Positions 24,198 through 33,824 of a DNA stretch of 34,656 nucleotides are shown here, one piece after another. Source of the DNA: JBATTK01 sp049670505 (GTDB taxonomy: Bacteria > Bacteroidota > Bacteroidia > Flavobacteriales > Flavobacteriaceae); contig JBATTK010000023.1 in NCBI GenBank assembly GCA_049670505.1, positions 1 to 34,656 of the forward strand, in the 5' to 3' direction. How positions within the stretch are numbered: the first letter of the stretch is position 1; the number at the start of each line of letters is the position of its first letter. The position numbers and the translations under genes were made by a program. Below the pieces are notes generated by a model that searched no databases, was not told where the DNA came from, and saw only the letters and a program-made list of their open reading frames with translations.

Positions 24198-25555
24198 AAA
24201 AAATCACTTTTTTAACCTGTTTATCCATTGTACTGGGTATTCAAATAGTCCCCGGTCAATCTATTCTGAACGAATACATTGAGATAGGAATTACGAATAA
24301 TCAGCAGTACATCAAGGAAAAAATAAATACACAGATCAGTATGGAAGACAGCAGACAATCCAAAAGCCTGTTCCTTCCAGATATTTCGTTCAATGCCAGT
24401 TACCTTCTGGCAGATGGGGGCAGGACCATTGATTTCCCTCTTGGGGATTTGTTCAATCCGGCTTACACGGCCCTAAATCAGCTTACGGGCACAAATCAAT
24501 TCCCCACGGACATTCAAAATGTAAACGAACAATTCTTGCCCAACGACTTTCATGAAACTAAAATTAGGGTACTACAACCTATTCTGAACACCGATATATT
24601 TTATGGGTATAAGGCAAGTAGGGCAAACATTTCCGTTTCCCAAGCTAAACAGGATAATTATGAGAACCAACTCGTCTTTCAAATTACAAAGGCCTATTTC
24701 AATCACTTACAGTTGTTGGAACAAAAAGCCATCTTGGATAGTACACGGATCTTGATAAAGGAGCTGGTGCGGGTCAACCGGAAGTTTATTAAATATGATG
24801 TTGCCACCAAGGAAGTCCTGTACAATGCCAAGGCACAATTAGACCAAGTGGATGCACAAATTGCAACCGTTAATAAAAACATGAACACCTCCCGGATATT
24901 TTTCAATTTTTTGTTGAACAGGGACCTGAACGAAACGATTATCGGGATGAACAGCAACGAATTATCACCATTGCCGAACAATAAATCCCTGCCGGTCGCC
25001 CAAGAAGAGGCCATCGCAAATCGCAGCGAAATTAAACAGCTAAACGCCAGTATAGAAGCGCAGGATTATCTCATCAAAAAAGAAAAAGGCTACATCGTTC
25101 CGGATATCTCGGTAGGGGCCGAAGCGGGTTATCAAGGATTTGGGTACACCTTTGAGGACAATCAAGATTATTATCTCGTCAGTTTTAATCTTGTTTGGCC
25201 CATTTTTCAAGGCGGACGCAACAGGTCCGAAGTACGGAAGGCACAGCTTCAAAAAGATCGGCTTTCCACAGATTATAACAATGTAATCAATCAGATTAAA
25301 CTGGAAGTCGCCACGGCCCATTACGAATTGGAAGAGGCCCTTCAAATTTATCGGGCCCGTACTTCGGAATTGAAAAATGTAACCGAGAATTTTAAGATCA
25401 TTCAGGCAAAATATCGGGTAAATCAAGTCTTGCTCGTACAGTTCAATGAGGCCAGAACTAATTTGACAACTGCGGGACTGGGGGCTTCCATCGCTAAATA
25501 TAACGTCACTATCGCCAAAGCAAATCTCCATAAAACCATTCAAACAACAAGATAA
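24194..25555 (+). CDS. TolC-family outer membrane efflux protein
   Basis: 453 residues. The signal peptide ends around IVPG before Gln-22. The mature protein is mostly long helices with two TolC repeats (QAKQDNYENQLVFQITKAYF and LEVATAHYELEEALQIYRAR), and the conserved FNLVWPIFQGG turn before the second helical hairpin. It forms the outer-membrane exit duct of the tripartite pump encoded by the next two genes. It overlaps the preceding SDR remnant by 4 bases, and the adaptor gene begins one base after its stop codon. Confidence 0.92.
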   Translation: MKKITFLTCLSIVLGIQIVPGQSILNEYIEIGITNNQQYIKEKINTQISMEDSRQSKSLFLPDISFNASYLLADGGRTIDFPLGDLFNPAYTALNQLTGTNQFPTDIQNVNEQFLPNDFHETKIRVLQPILNTDIFYGYKASRANISVSQAKQDNYENQLVFQITKAYFNHLQLLEQKAILDSTRILIKELVRVNRKFIKYDVATKEVLYNAKAQLDQVDAQIATVNKNMNTSRIFFNFLLNRDLNETIIGMNSNELSPLPNNKSLPVAQEEAIANRSEIKQLNASIEAQDYLIKKEKGYIVPDISVGAEAGYQGFGYTFEDNQDYYLVSFNLVWPIFQGGRNRSEVRKAQLQKDRLSTDYNNVINQIKLEVATAHYELEEALQIYRARTSELKNVTENFKIIQAKYRVNQVLLVQFNEARTNLTTAGLGASIAKYNVTIAKANLHKTIQTTR

Positions 25556-25556
25556 A

Positions 25557-26603
25557 ATGAAGAAAGCAATCTTTTTAGTAGGTATGTTATCGCTCGTATT
25601 TTCATGCAAACAAGAGTTCGGCAAAGCAGCGGAAGCCAAAAAAAATACCGCAAAGAAAGTACGGGTAACGGATCTTAACGATCAAGGGAGCACCGATCTT
25701 ATCATTGCCACAGGTACGTTGGCTTCAAAAGAAGAAGTGATATTATCCTTTAAAACGGGAGGAATCGTCAATCGGCTCAACTTTGAGGAAGGAAACAAGG
25801 TCAAAAAGGGCGAGCGGCTTGCAAGCCTCAACCTTTCAGAAATAGACGCACAGCTTAAAAGTGCACAAAATGCATATGATAAGTCCGTCAGGGACTATGA
25901 AAGGGCTACACAGCTTTATAAGGACACGGTAGGGACCTTGGAGCAGCAACAAAATGCGGAAACCGGAAGGGATATTGCAAAATCAAATCTGGAAATCGCC
26001 AACTTTAACCGGCGCTATTCTTTGATAAAAGCACCGGTTAAAGGTACCGTTCTAAAACGGTTTGTTGAGGAGGGACAGTTGGTTTCCCCCGGTCAGCCCA
26101 TTTTTTTGGTAGGTAGCTCGGATACAAAGGGTGCACAGATCATCAAAATAGGACTTACCGATAAAGATGTAGTCAAGGTAAATTTAAAGGATACTGCAAG
26201 TATTGTTTTCGATGCCTTTCCAAAGACTGGATATCAGGGAAAGGTCACTGAAATAGCACAGGCGGCAAATGCCAAAACCGGATTGTACGATGTAGAGGTG
26301 AACCTTGGCGATTACCATCCCGAACTTAAGAACGGCTTTGTAGGCAGGCTCCAGATTATGCCACAAGCGGGCGATACCGTTCTAAAAATCCCCATGAACG
26401 CACTAGTAGAGGGCAAGAACAGGAGCGCTACTATTTTTTATACCCTTGATCTAAAGACCGTAAAAGCTGAAAAAGTGGAAATTCTGGAATTAAAGGATAA
26501 CCATTTTACCATAAAATCGGATGCCTTGCCAAGCTACGCCAAGGTCATCAACGAAGGTGCTCCATTTTTAAGAGTTAATGATTCCATACAGATCCTACGA
26601 TGA
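25557..26603 (+). CDS. RND efflux periplasmic adaptor (membrane fusion lipoprotein)
   Basis: 348 residues. The lipobox VFSC gives lipidated Cys17. The protein has the membrane-fusion order: barrel strands, a lipoyl half (LSFKTGGIVNRLNFEEGNKV KKGE), a short helical hairpin (about 90-140), the second lipoyl half (FNRRYSLIKAPVKGTVLKRF), then beta-barrel and membrane-proximal domains. The helical hairpin is short, as in many Bacteroidota adaptors. It links the inner-membrane pump with TolC. The stop overlaps the pump start as ATGA. Confidence 0.93.
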   Translation: MKKAIFLVGMLSLVFSCKQEFGKAAEAKKNTAKKVRVTDLNDQGSTDLIIATGTLASKEEVILSFKTGGIVNRLNFEEGNKVKKGERLASLNLSEIDAQLKSAQNAYDKSVRDYERATQLYKDTVGTLEQQQNAETGRDIAKSNLEIANFNRRYSLIKAPVKGTVLKRFVEEGQLVSPGQPIFLVGSSDTKGAQIIKIGLTDKDVVKVNLKDTASIVFDAFPKTGYQGKVTEIAQAANAKTGLYDVEVNLGDYHPELKNGFVGRLQIMPQAGDTVLKIPMNALVEGKNRSATIFYTLDLKTVKAEKVEILELKDNHFTIKSDALPSYAKVINEGAPFLRVNDSIQILR

Positions 26604-29600
26604 AACTTCCACAGCTAGCATTACAAAATTATTTATTCGTATTTACGGCCATACTATTGGTCGTCTTTTTAGGGGTCCGCAGTTTCACCGGTATGCCCCG
26701 GGCAGAAGATCCTTTTCTCAGTTTACCAAACTATACCGTTGTGGTAGTGTATCCCGGGGCAAGTCCGGAGGATATGGAGGAACTTATTGTGGATCCACTT
26801 GAAGAGGTCATTGATGAAATAGATGATATCACCGAAATTAAGACCGAGATGGCCAATAGCCTTGCGGTACTACAAATAGAAGCCGAATTTGGTATCGATT
26901 ACGATGACGTCTATGATGACATCGTGGCCGAGGTGGACAAGGTCCGCCCTACCCTACCTTCTGGAATCATTCAACTGGACATTGACCAATTTAAACCGGA
27001 GGACCGTGTTGTAGTCCATCAATTTGCCCTGGTTTCCGAATCGGTGCCCTATAAAATCCTGAATGATTTGGCAGAGAATTTTGAGGACCGTTTGGAGGAC
27101 ATACCGGGAGTGAAAAAAGTGGAGGTCGAAGCAAGTCCGCAGGAAGAGGTACGCGTTAGTCTCGACTTTGAAAAAATGGCCAATCTGAGTTTAAGTCTGG
27201 GAGATGTTATCAATACCTTACAAAGCAATAACATCAATATTCCGGGAGGCAGCCTAAAATCGGGCAACATGGATTTCAATATCCAATCTTCGGGCAACTA
27301 TGAGTCTTTGCAGGAATTACGCAATACGATTGTACTTTCAGATGCCGATCAAATCGTACACCTAAAGGACATCGCCGATGTAAACTTCGATTATGAAGAC
27401 CAACGATGGATTGCCCGCCATAACGGCAAAAAAGCCATATATGTAAATCTTACCCAGAAAAGGGGAGGCAACATTATCAAGCTGGCAGAAGCTATTGGTA
27501 CCATAAAGGAGCAATTTGAGCAGACCTTGCCCAATGTTGTTCAATTGGAGACCGCTTTTGAGCAGGCACCCGCCGTGGCCCTCCGGATAAACGATTTTAT
27601 AGGCAACCTGCTACAAGGTATTTTGCTAGTGGGTCTCATTATCCTATTATTCTTGGGATGGCGTTCGTCCATTGTCATTATGGTAGTCATACCCTTATCC
27701 ATCCTTATCGCCATTGCAGTGCTGGATCTGTCCGGTTATGCACTACAACAAATCTCCATTGCCGCTTTGGTCATTGCATTGGGGCTGTTGGTAGATAACG
27801 GCATTGTGGTTATCGAGAACATTGTTAGGTTTAAGCGTGATGGACATTCCCTATTGCAGGCCGCCGCTTTGGGCACCAGTGAAGTGGGCTATGCCATTAT
27901 CAGTTCTACTATTACCACCGTACTATCGTTCCTGCCCCTGACCTTGCTGCAAAGCGGGCCGGGTGAATTTCTACGTACCCTACCGCTGACCGTCATTTAC
28001 GTCTTGGCCGCATCCTTGATTCTTGCGCTCACCTTTACACCGATTTTGGCGAGCAGGATACTTAAAAAAAGGAAAGAGAAAAAGACCCCGCTAATTACAA
28101 AAAAGCTAGAAGGCTTCATAGATAAAAAATACGGTCCGGTACTTGATTTCGCTTTGCGGAAGGGCCTTCTGGTAGTTTTGGTCGCATTTGGCCTGCTGGG
28201 AGCCTCTGCGGCCTTGTTCCCCAGTATCGGGGTCAGCTTTTTTCCCACAGCCGACAAACCGATGCTGCTGATCGATGTAGACCTACCTTACACGAGCAAT
28301 ATTGACCATACGGACAAAACGATACGGTATATAGAATCGGTTTTGGACACCACGGATCTCGTCAAAAATTACACGATAAATGCAGGGCATGGAAATCCAC
28401 AGGTATATTACAACCGCATTCCCGAAGAATATAAGACCTATCATGGGGAAGTACTGGTAAACTTCAAGGAATGGAACCCAAAACGTTTCTATACAACACT
28501 AGACCAATTGAGAGCCGTGTTCACCGGCTACCCCGATGCTCAAATTTCGTTCAGGGAATTAAAGAACGGGGCCCCTTTTGAGGCACCGATCGAAATCCTA
28601 TTGATCGGGGAGGAAGTAGATACCCTAAAACGTATTTCATATGATGTGGAAGAAATGATGAAGGCCACCAGTGGGGTATTGGACATCAATAATCCCTTGG
28701 CCATCGGTAAGACCGATATCAATGTCAACATAAACAGGGAAAAGGCTGCGCTCTATAACGTTCCTTTGGTCCGCATTGACCAGACCATAAGGGCAACCCT
28801 GAAAGGGCTGACCATTGATCAGGTGCAAATGGATGTAGATGACGAAAAATATCCCCTAGTAATCCGGATGCCCTTTGAAGACAAGGTATCCATAAGCGAT
28901 TTTGAAAAAGTATACATCACCAACAATACCGGAGCCGATATTCCCCTAAAACAATTGGCGACCATTGAATTTGAGCAAACCTACGCCAAACTCAATCATT
29001 TTAATACCAACAAGAATACGGCGATTACGGCAAACGTAGCCGACCCCGATAAAACCAAGGATTATACGGAACGTATTATTCCCAAATTGGACAGTTACCC
29101 TTGGCCAAAAGGCTACAGCTATTACCTAGGCGGTGAATACGAGACCCAAACGGAGAGTTTTGGCGACCTGGGTATCTTGCTGGGCACCGCTTTGATACTG
29201 ATTTTTGCGGTACTGGTATTACAGTTTAAGAGTATCACACAGCCATTGATCGTATTTTCGGCAATTCCATTGGCCTTGAGCGGTTCCTTTATCGCCCTGT
29301 TCTTATCCGGTTGGTCCTTTTCGTTTTTCGCTTTTGTAGGCTTTATAAGTCTACAGGGTATCGTGGTGAATAATTCCATTATTCTGGTAGACTATACCAA
29401 TCTACTTATTGCAGAGGGAAATGATAAACTGGAAGCTATCAAAATAGCTGCAAAACGACGTTTTACCCCTATTGTTTTGACCTCGTTGACCACGATTTTG
29501 GGCCTGATGCCCTTAACACTTGCGGGTACTTCATTGTGGTCTCCTTTGGGGTGGACGCTTATTGGGGGAATGGTTTCATCTACGATGTTGACCCTGTTGG

Positions 29601-29662
29601 TAGTGCCTATACTTTATAATTGGTTGACCCGTACCAAAACTGCCAAAACACAAGAAATATAA
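26600..29662 (+). CDS. RND-family efflux pump permease
   Basis: 1020 residues with the RND layout: TM1 (about 8-28), a first periplasmic loop, TM2-6 (about 335-485), TM7 (about 515-535), a second loop, and TM8-12 (about 850-1010). The TM4 motif is GLLVDNGIVVIENIVRFKRD. It keeps the first proton-relay Asp (D399) but has Asn400 in place of the second Asp of AcrB. The TM10 segment GIVVNNSIILVDY has Asn924 where AcrB has Lys940. This altered relay is shared by some RND branches, so the pump need not be inactive, but its coupling may differ. The substrate is unknown (organic compounds more likely than metals, since metal-type Met pairs are not obvious). Regulated by the upstream TetR, probably. 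Confidence 0.93.
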   Translation: MKLPQLALQNYLFVFTAILLVVFLGVRSFTGMPRAEDPFLSLPNYTVVVVYPGASPEDMEELIVDPLEEVIDEIDDITEIKTEMANSLAVLQIEAEFGIDYDDVYDDIVAEVDKVRPTLPSGIIQLDIDQFKPEDRVVVHQFALVSESVPYKILNDLAENFEDRLEDIPGVKKVEVEASPQEEVRVSLDFEKMANLSLSLGDVINTLQSNNINIPGGSLKSGNMDFNIQSSGNYESLQELRNTIVLSDADQIVHLKDIADVNFDYEDQRWIARHNGKKAIYVNLTQKRGGNIIKLAEAIGTIKEQFEQTLPNVVQLETAFEQAPAVALRINDFIGNLLQGILLVGLIILLFLGWRSSIVIMVVIPLSILIAIAVLDLSGYALQQISIAALVIALGLLVDNGIVVIENIVRFKRDGHSLLQAAALGTSEVGYAIISSTITTVLSFLPLTLLQSGPGEFLRTLPLTVIYVLAASLILALTFTPILASRILKKRKEKKTPLITKKLEGFIDKKYGPVLDFALRKGLLVVLVAFGLLGASAALFPSIGVSFFPTADKPMLLIDVDLPYTSNIDHTDKTIRYIESVLDTTDLVKNYTINAGHGNPQVYYNRIPEEYKTYHGEVLVNFKEWNPKRFYTTLDQLRAVFTGYPDAQISFRELKNGAPFEAPIEILLIGEEVDTLKRISYDVEEMMKATSGVLDINNPLAIGKTDINVNINREKAALYNVPLVRIDQTIRATLKGLTIDQVQMDVDDEKYPLVIRMPFEDKVSISDFEKVYITNNTGADIPLKQLATIEFEQTYAKLNHFNTNKNTAITANVADPDKTKDYTERIIPKLDSYPWPKGYSYYLGGEYETQTESFGDLGILLGTALILIFAVLVLQFKSITQPLIVFSAIPLALSGSFIALFLSGWSFSFFAFVGFISLQGIVVNNSIILVDYTNLLIAEGNDKLEAIKIAAKRRFTPIVLTSLTTILGLMPLTLAGTSLWSPLGWTLIGGMVSSTMLTLLVVPILYNWLTRTKTAKTQEI

Positions 29663-29754
29663 AACTATTGCCCATGGTTTGCATCACGGCAGAGTTAAAA
29701 CCTTAAGCCACATTTCTTTGATAACCATAAGATTACCATACTTATTCTAAAACA

Positions 29755-29778
29755 GGGAACGGAATAGGATACGTTCCC
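29755..29778 (+). terminator. Hairpin downstream of the RND operon (weak terminator candidate)
   Basis: GGGAACG and CGTTCCC are perfect 7-bp arms around a 10-base loop. No T run follows, so an intrinsic terminator is doubtful; it may instead stabilise the mRNA end. Confidence 0.35.
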
Positions 29779-29900
29779 CGGCGTTGTGATACGCTCGTTT
29801 ACGAAATACTAGGAAAGGTATATCTAATGAATGTAAATTTAATTAATTGCTTGTTTGCTTATTTAATTTTCAAAAGTCTAAAGAAAATAAGTCACCTGTA

Positions 29901-29921
29901 TCAAAAACTATTTGTTTTTGA
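29901..29921. repeat. Short inverted repeat
   Basis: TCAAAAAC and GTTTTTGA flank TATTT, giving a perfect 8-bp stem in the intergenic region about 165 bases before the next gene. Function unknown; it could be an operator or part of a terminator. Confidence 0.3.
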
Positions 29922-30085
29922 AAAAATCGGTAGTTTTAAAGGCTAAGTCTTTATTATATGACTTGGGTTGCGGGTAGCACAATTCAAATAACTTACCATA
30001 TTGAAAACGGACTTTAACGGATAAATCAAAAGTTAAAAAAATAAGTTAGTATGAATGAAATAAAAAATATCTTACTTTAGTAACC

Positions 30086-30403
30086 GTGAAAAATAAAATC
30101 CAAATAGCAGCGGGTATCCTGGCATTATATATTTTGTCCTTACCGGTTGTTTTGGTTTTTCACTCACAAACGCACGCGCAGGAAACTGTAAAAATTGACA
30201 AGAGTGATTTTGCCCATATTACTCTTGAGGACGATTCCGATTGTCAAATCTGTAGTTTTTATTTTAGTCAGCAACTGTATGTTCAAAGTTCCATTGCTTT
30301 TCAATTAGAGGCTTTTTCCTATTATTTTCATCAGAGCATAACGGAAATACCGATTGCTGTTTCTCAAAAACAGCACTATCTGCGAGGTCCACCCTTGGTC
30401 TAA
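30086..30403 (+). CDS. Small exported Cys/His protein of a metal-uptake locus
   Basis: 105 residues starting at GTG 30086; there is no other start, and the reading begins with a proper signal sequence (MKNKIQIAAGILALYILSLP). After the hydrophobic segment come H26 and H30 (FHSQTH), a CxxC pair C53-C56 (DCQICSFYF), further His at 44, 82 and 97, and the ending RGPPLV. The combination of an N-terminal anchor, His/Cys pairs and a C-terminal R-x-P-P recalls DUF2946-type proteins, small periplasmic proteins found beside TonB receptors and thought to bind copper or other metals. It leads a gene group with an ABC ATPase and a TonB receptor. Metal binding is inferred. Confidence 0.65.
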   Translation: MKNKIQIAAGILALYILSLPVVLVFHSQTHAQETVKIDKSDFAHITLEDDSDCQICSFYFSQQLYVQSSIAFQLEAFSYYFHQSITEIPIAVSQKQHYLRGPPLV

Positions 30404-30490
30404 ACACACTTCCTTTTAAATAACTGAATATGGGTAGCCTATAGGATACCGATGTTCCTTAGTATGTGATTATATCCAACATCGCATACC

Positions 30491-30504
30491 ATTGATTAAT
30501 CAAT
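30491..30504. promoter_or_regulatory. 14-bp palindrome upstream of the ABC ATPase gene
   Basis: ATTGATTAATCAAT is an exact palindrome 19 bases before the ATPase ATG. A wider GTGATT...AATCAC pair surrounds it. It may be an operator site; no regulator is assigned. Confidence 0.4.
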
Positions 30505-30523
30505 CACATTTACATAGTTTAAT

Positions 30524-31219
30524 ATGTTAGAAGCAATCAATCTTACAAAAAGATATGGTGGGCATGAAGCATTGAGCGATTTGAACCTTTCCGTTGCTCA
30601 AGGTGAAATATTTTGTTTACTGGGCCAAAACGGTGCCGGTAAAACCACCACTATAAATTTATTTCTTGGCTTACTAGCGGCTACAAGTGGCAAAGCTTTG
30701 ATCAAGGGCGTAGAGGTAAAACCGAATAGCAATGCCACCTCCCAAATGATCGCTTATATACCCGAAGTGGTGCAATTATACGGTAATCTTTCAGGTATTG
30801 AGAACCTTGATTTCTTTAGCCGTATAGCCGGGTTTCGATATACGAAGGAGGAGTTAACGTCCTACTTGTTGAAAGCCGGACTTCAGGAAACCGCACACCT
30901 TAAAAAATTGACTTCCTATTCCAAGGGAATGCGCCAAAAGGTGGGTATTGCCATTGCCCTATCTAAAAATGCGGATTTTATATTTATGGATGAGCCCATC
31001 TCTGGCCTTGATCCTAAAGCTGCAGTAGAATTTACTGCTATCTGCAAGGAATTGAGCCAAATGGGAAAATCCATCTTTATGGCGACCCATGATATTTTCA
31101 ATGCCGTCAACGTAGGCACCAAAATTGGCATTATGAAAGAAGGCCGTTTGGTGTATTCATCGGATACCACTGCTATCAATGCCAACGAATTACAAAATCT
31201 ATACTTAAAAACAATTTGA
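30524..31219 (+). CDS. ABC transporter ATP-binding protein (ABC-2/NosF-like)
   Basis: 231 residues. Walker A is GQNGAGKT (34-41). The signature is YSKGM (132-136), a variant of LSGGQ that is usual in this branch. Walker B is FIFMDE (152-157), followed by the D-loop SGLDP and the H-loop His in MATHD. The Q-loop region reads IAYIPEV, as in ABC-2-type exporters, gliding GldA and NosF. The protein should energise an ABC-2 permease; the probable partner starts at 33825, on the far side of a TonB receptor gene. Its substrate is unknown. Gene order suggests metal or siderophore handling. Confidence 0.92.
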   Translation: MLEAINLTKRYGGHEALSDLNLSVAQGEIFCLLGQNGAGKTTTINLFLGLLAATSGKALIKGVEVKPNSNATSQMIAYIPEVVQLYGNLSGIENLDFFSRIAGFRYTKEELTSYLLKAGLQETAHLKKLTSYSKGMRQKVGIAIALSKNADFIFMDEPISGLDPKAAVEFTAICKELSQMGKSIFMATHDIFNAVNVGTKIGIMKEGRLVYSSDTTAINANELQNLYLKTI

Positions 31220-31332
31220 ATACCATACATAAAACCGAAATGATTAAAAGGGTTGTTAAGCCAAAAAGGGCAAAACTAGTTTTTAATCATCCGCAGGTTA
31301 TAGGTGACAATTGAAATAAAATAAAAGCACAC

Positions 31333-33819
31333 ATGAAAATCATTAAAACGCTATTTATACCACTACTTTTTAGTTTTGTCGGGACTGTCCATGCCCAAGT
31401 AACGGTAACTGGTTCTGTGGCCGATGAGCAAGGTAATCCAATTTTCGGGGCAACAGTTTCCCTGACCAAAGAGGGCAATACTTCTGGAGTGCTCACGGAT
31501 GCCCGTGGGGCATTTCAGTTCTATGTACCCCAAGGAATCTATGAGTTTGAAGTACGCTTTTTGGGATATGCCATCAATCAGAAATCCATCGATGTAAATT
31601 CCTCGACCACATTTGAATTGGGGACCATAGTAATGGCAGAAGCTGCGGAAAAATTACAAAACGTTGAAGTCATAGGACGTGCAAGAACCGATTACAACAG
31701 CGATTATTCCTTTTCATCTACCAAGGTAGCCATCAAAAATAAAGAACTGCCACAGGCGGTCTCCACCATTACCAAGGAGTTGATCAACGACCGCCAGGCA
31801 TTTCAGTTGGCCGATGCCGTAAAGGCAGCAAGTAGTGTTACCTCCACAGCATTTTACAATCATTTCAACATACGGGGTATCACACAAGCGGAAGAGGGGC
31901 AGGTCATTAACGGAATGCGAACCCATCAATATTACTTTCTACAGCCTATAACCTCTCATATCGAACGGATAGAAGTTGTCAAAGGGCCTTCTTCGGTAAC
32001 TTTTTCCAGTGTTGATCCAGGCGGGACTATAAATATGGTCACCAAAAAGCCATTAAGGGAAGAGCGAAACGAGGTAAGTGCTACCGTAGGTAGTTTTGGA
32101 ACACTAAGGGCCACAGCAGATTTTACGGGGCCATTAAACGAATCTAAAACGCTGCTATATCGTTTTAACGCTGCGGTACAGGAAGCCAGGTCTTTTCGTG
32201 ATGTGGTACAGAACAATGCTTTTTTGATTACCCCATCCATCTCCTACATACCGAACAATACAACGGCATTAAATGTGGAAATGATATATAGCAATGGCGT
32301 AGGTAATCTGGATAGAGGACAACCTATTTTTGGTGCTATCAATGGGGAATTTGATTTGAACAGCACACCGATTTCCCTGAACGTTGGGGCGACCAATGAT
32401 TTCTTTGAGTCAAAGGAATTCCTGATTATGGGGAATTTTACTAAAAAGCTGAACGAAAATATAGGGTTCAACGCAACCTACATGAAACAGACTTGGGAAG
32501 AAGATCTTGTCGAACATAGAACGGTAAATCAGGCTGCGGTAGACATTGAAGGCAATGCTATCAATACGCTGGCTGAAATGCGTTATGTGGAACGACAACA
32601 ATTTTGGATTACCGATAACTTTAACGCTTTTCTGAATTTCGATTTTGAAGGAGATAAAATTACCAATAGGGTGCTCATAGGGTACGATGGAAGTTGGTGG
32701 GAGCGTACCAAAGGAGGCGGACAAAACGGAGCGCGTCGTTATCTAAGAAATGATGGTACGGCATCAACATTTGACCCTGCCAATGCAGCGGATTTCCAAA
32801 CTATAGAAATTAATGGCGTATTGGCACCGAAACCTAATGTGCCCCATTTTGATTTGGTAAATCCCCAAAACGGAATCAATATTGTAAATGACTACGTCAT
32901 GTCGGCATTTGCAATCCCGGCAAACCTTACTACTTCTAACGGAGTGTATATTCAAAATCAATTTAAAATAGGGAAGTTTTCGGCCTTGGTCAATCTTCGC
33001 TACGAATGGTACGAAGATAAGTTCAACTATGAATCCAATGATGAGGAAGGCTTTAAAAATGAAGCTTTTATACCGCGATTTGGACTTACTTATGAAGCGA
33101 CGGATAATATCAGTATCTATGGTACTTACATTGAAGGTTTTCAACCGCAATCGAACACGGTAACACTTTCTCCGGCTACGGAAAACTTCTTTTGGGCAGG
33201 TTCACCAGCGGAATTCGACCCGTTAGAAAGTGACCTAAAGGAAATAGGGGCAAAAGGAGAATTCCTTAACGGTAAATTGGCAATGAATATGGCTATTTAC
33301 GAAATCAACCAAAAAAATCTTTTGCAGCCAGACCCCGTTGATGAAGATTTGCTAGTAGTAAGAGGTGCGCAAAGAAGTCGCGGTTTTGAGATGGATCTTT
33401 CGGGTTATATCATGCCCAACTTTCAGGTAAATGCTTCGTATGCGTACACTGATGCCGAGATAATCGAAGATGATGACCCCGCACTTATCGGTGAGCGAGT
33501 AGGCGGTACCCCAGAGCACAGTGCCAATCTTTGGGCCAGATACGATTTTGAAAATAATACTTTAAGAGATGTGGGCCTTGGTTTTGGTACGGAATATCGG
33601 GGAGATCGGTTTTCATGGTACAGCGACCGCGTATTGCTACCGGAATATACAGTTTTTGATGCAGCGGTCTACTACCGCCCGGCTGGAGGAAATATTCAAT
33701 TGGCGCTGAAAGTGAACAATTTGTTCGATAAAACATACTGGGGCGGTGCATTGTTTGCGTCACGACTTTTCCCCGGGGCACCAAGAAATATGTTGCTTAC
33801 GACCACCTATAAATTTTAA
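31333..33819 (+). CDS. TonB-dependent siderophore receptor (paralogue)
   Basis: 828 residues. Signal peptide cleaved after TVHA before Gln-22. A CarboxypepD_reg-like domain (about 22-105, TVTGSVADEQGNPIFGATVS) precedes the plug (AVSTITKELINDRQAFQLAD, GPSSVTFSSVDPGGTINMVT). A long barrel ends in MLLTTTYKF with terminal Phe. The linker VEVIGRARTDYNSDYSFSSTKV is close to VEIVGRKNTDYRADVTFAGTKT in the receptor at 13659, and both share the block ending in VNNLFD near the C-terminus, so they are paralogues. It is expected to import a metal-chelate, using TonB. It lies between an ABC ATPase and an ABC-2 permease, 5 bases before the latter. Confidence 0.92.
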   Translation: MKIIKTLFIPLLFSFVGTVHAQVTVTGSVADEQGNPIFGATVSLTKEGNTSGVLTDARGAFQFYVPQGIYEFEVRFLGYAINQKSIDVNSSTTFELGTIVMAEAAEKLQNVEVIGRARTDYNSDYSFSSTKVAIKNKELPQAVSTITKELINDRQAFQLADAVKAASSVTSTAFYNHFNIRGITQAEEGQVINGMRTHQYYFLQPITSHIERIEVVKGPSSVTFSSVDPGGTINMVTKKPLREERNEVSATVGSFGTLRATADFTGPLNESKTLLYRFNAAVQEARSFRDVVQNNAFLITPSISYIPNNTTALNVEMIYSNGVGNLDRGQPIFGAINGEFDLNSTPISLNVGATNDFFESKEFLIMGNFTKKLNENIGFNATYMKQTWEEDLVEHRTVNQAAVDIEGNAINTLAEMRYVERQQFWITDNFNAFLNFDFEGDKITNRVLIGYDGSWWERTKGGGQNGARRYLRNDGTASTFDPANAADFQTIEINGVLAPKPNVPHFDLVNPQNGINIVNDYVMSAFAIPANLTTSNGVYIQNQFKIGKFSALVNLRYEWYEDKFNYESNDEEGFKNEAFIPRFGLTYEATDNISIYGTYIEGFQPQSNTVTLSPATENFFWAGSPAEFDPLESDLKEIGAKGEFLNGKLAMNMAIYEINQKNLLQPDPVDEDLLVVRGAQRSRGFEMDLSGYIMPNFQVNASYAYTDAEIIEDDDPALIGERVGGTPEHSANLWARYDFENNTLRDVGLGFGTEYRGDRFSWYSDRVLLPEYTVFDAAVYYRPAGGNIQLALKVNNLFDKTYWGGALFASRLFPGAPRNMLLTTTYKF

Positions 33820-33824
33820 GGATT

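Larger units (their letters stand above)
29663..30085. other. Intergenic region between the RND operon and the ABC/TonB locus
   Basis: A 423-base AT-rich gap without a credible gene. It carries two short hairpins (29755-29778 and 29901-29921). TACTTTAG at 30073-30080 is a near match to the -7 consensus in front of the GTG start at 30086. Confidence 0.5.

Noticed and set aside
31240..31314. 24-codon ATG frame between the ABC ATPase and the TonB receptor
   Set aside because: Short, without a domain or a coupled start; its basic beginning vaguely recalls a permease N-terminus but this is not enough to call a gene or a remnant.
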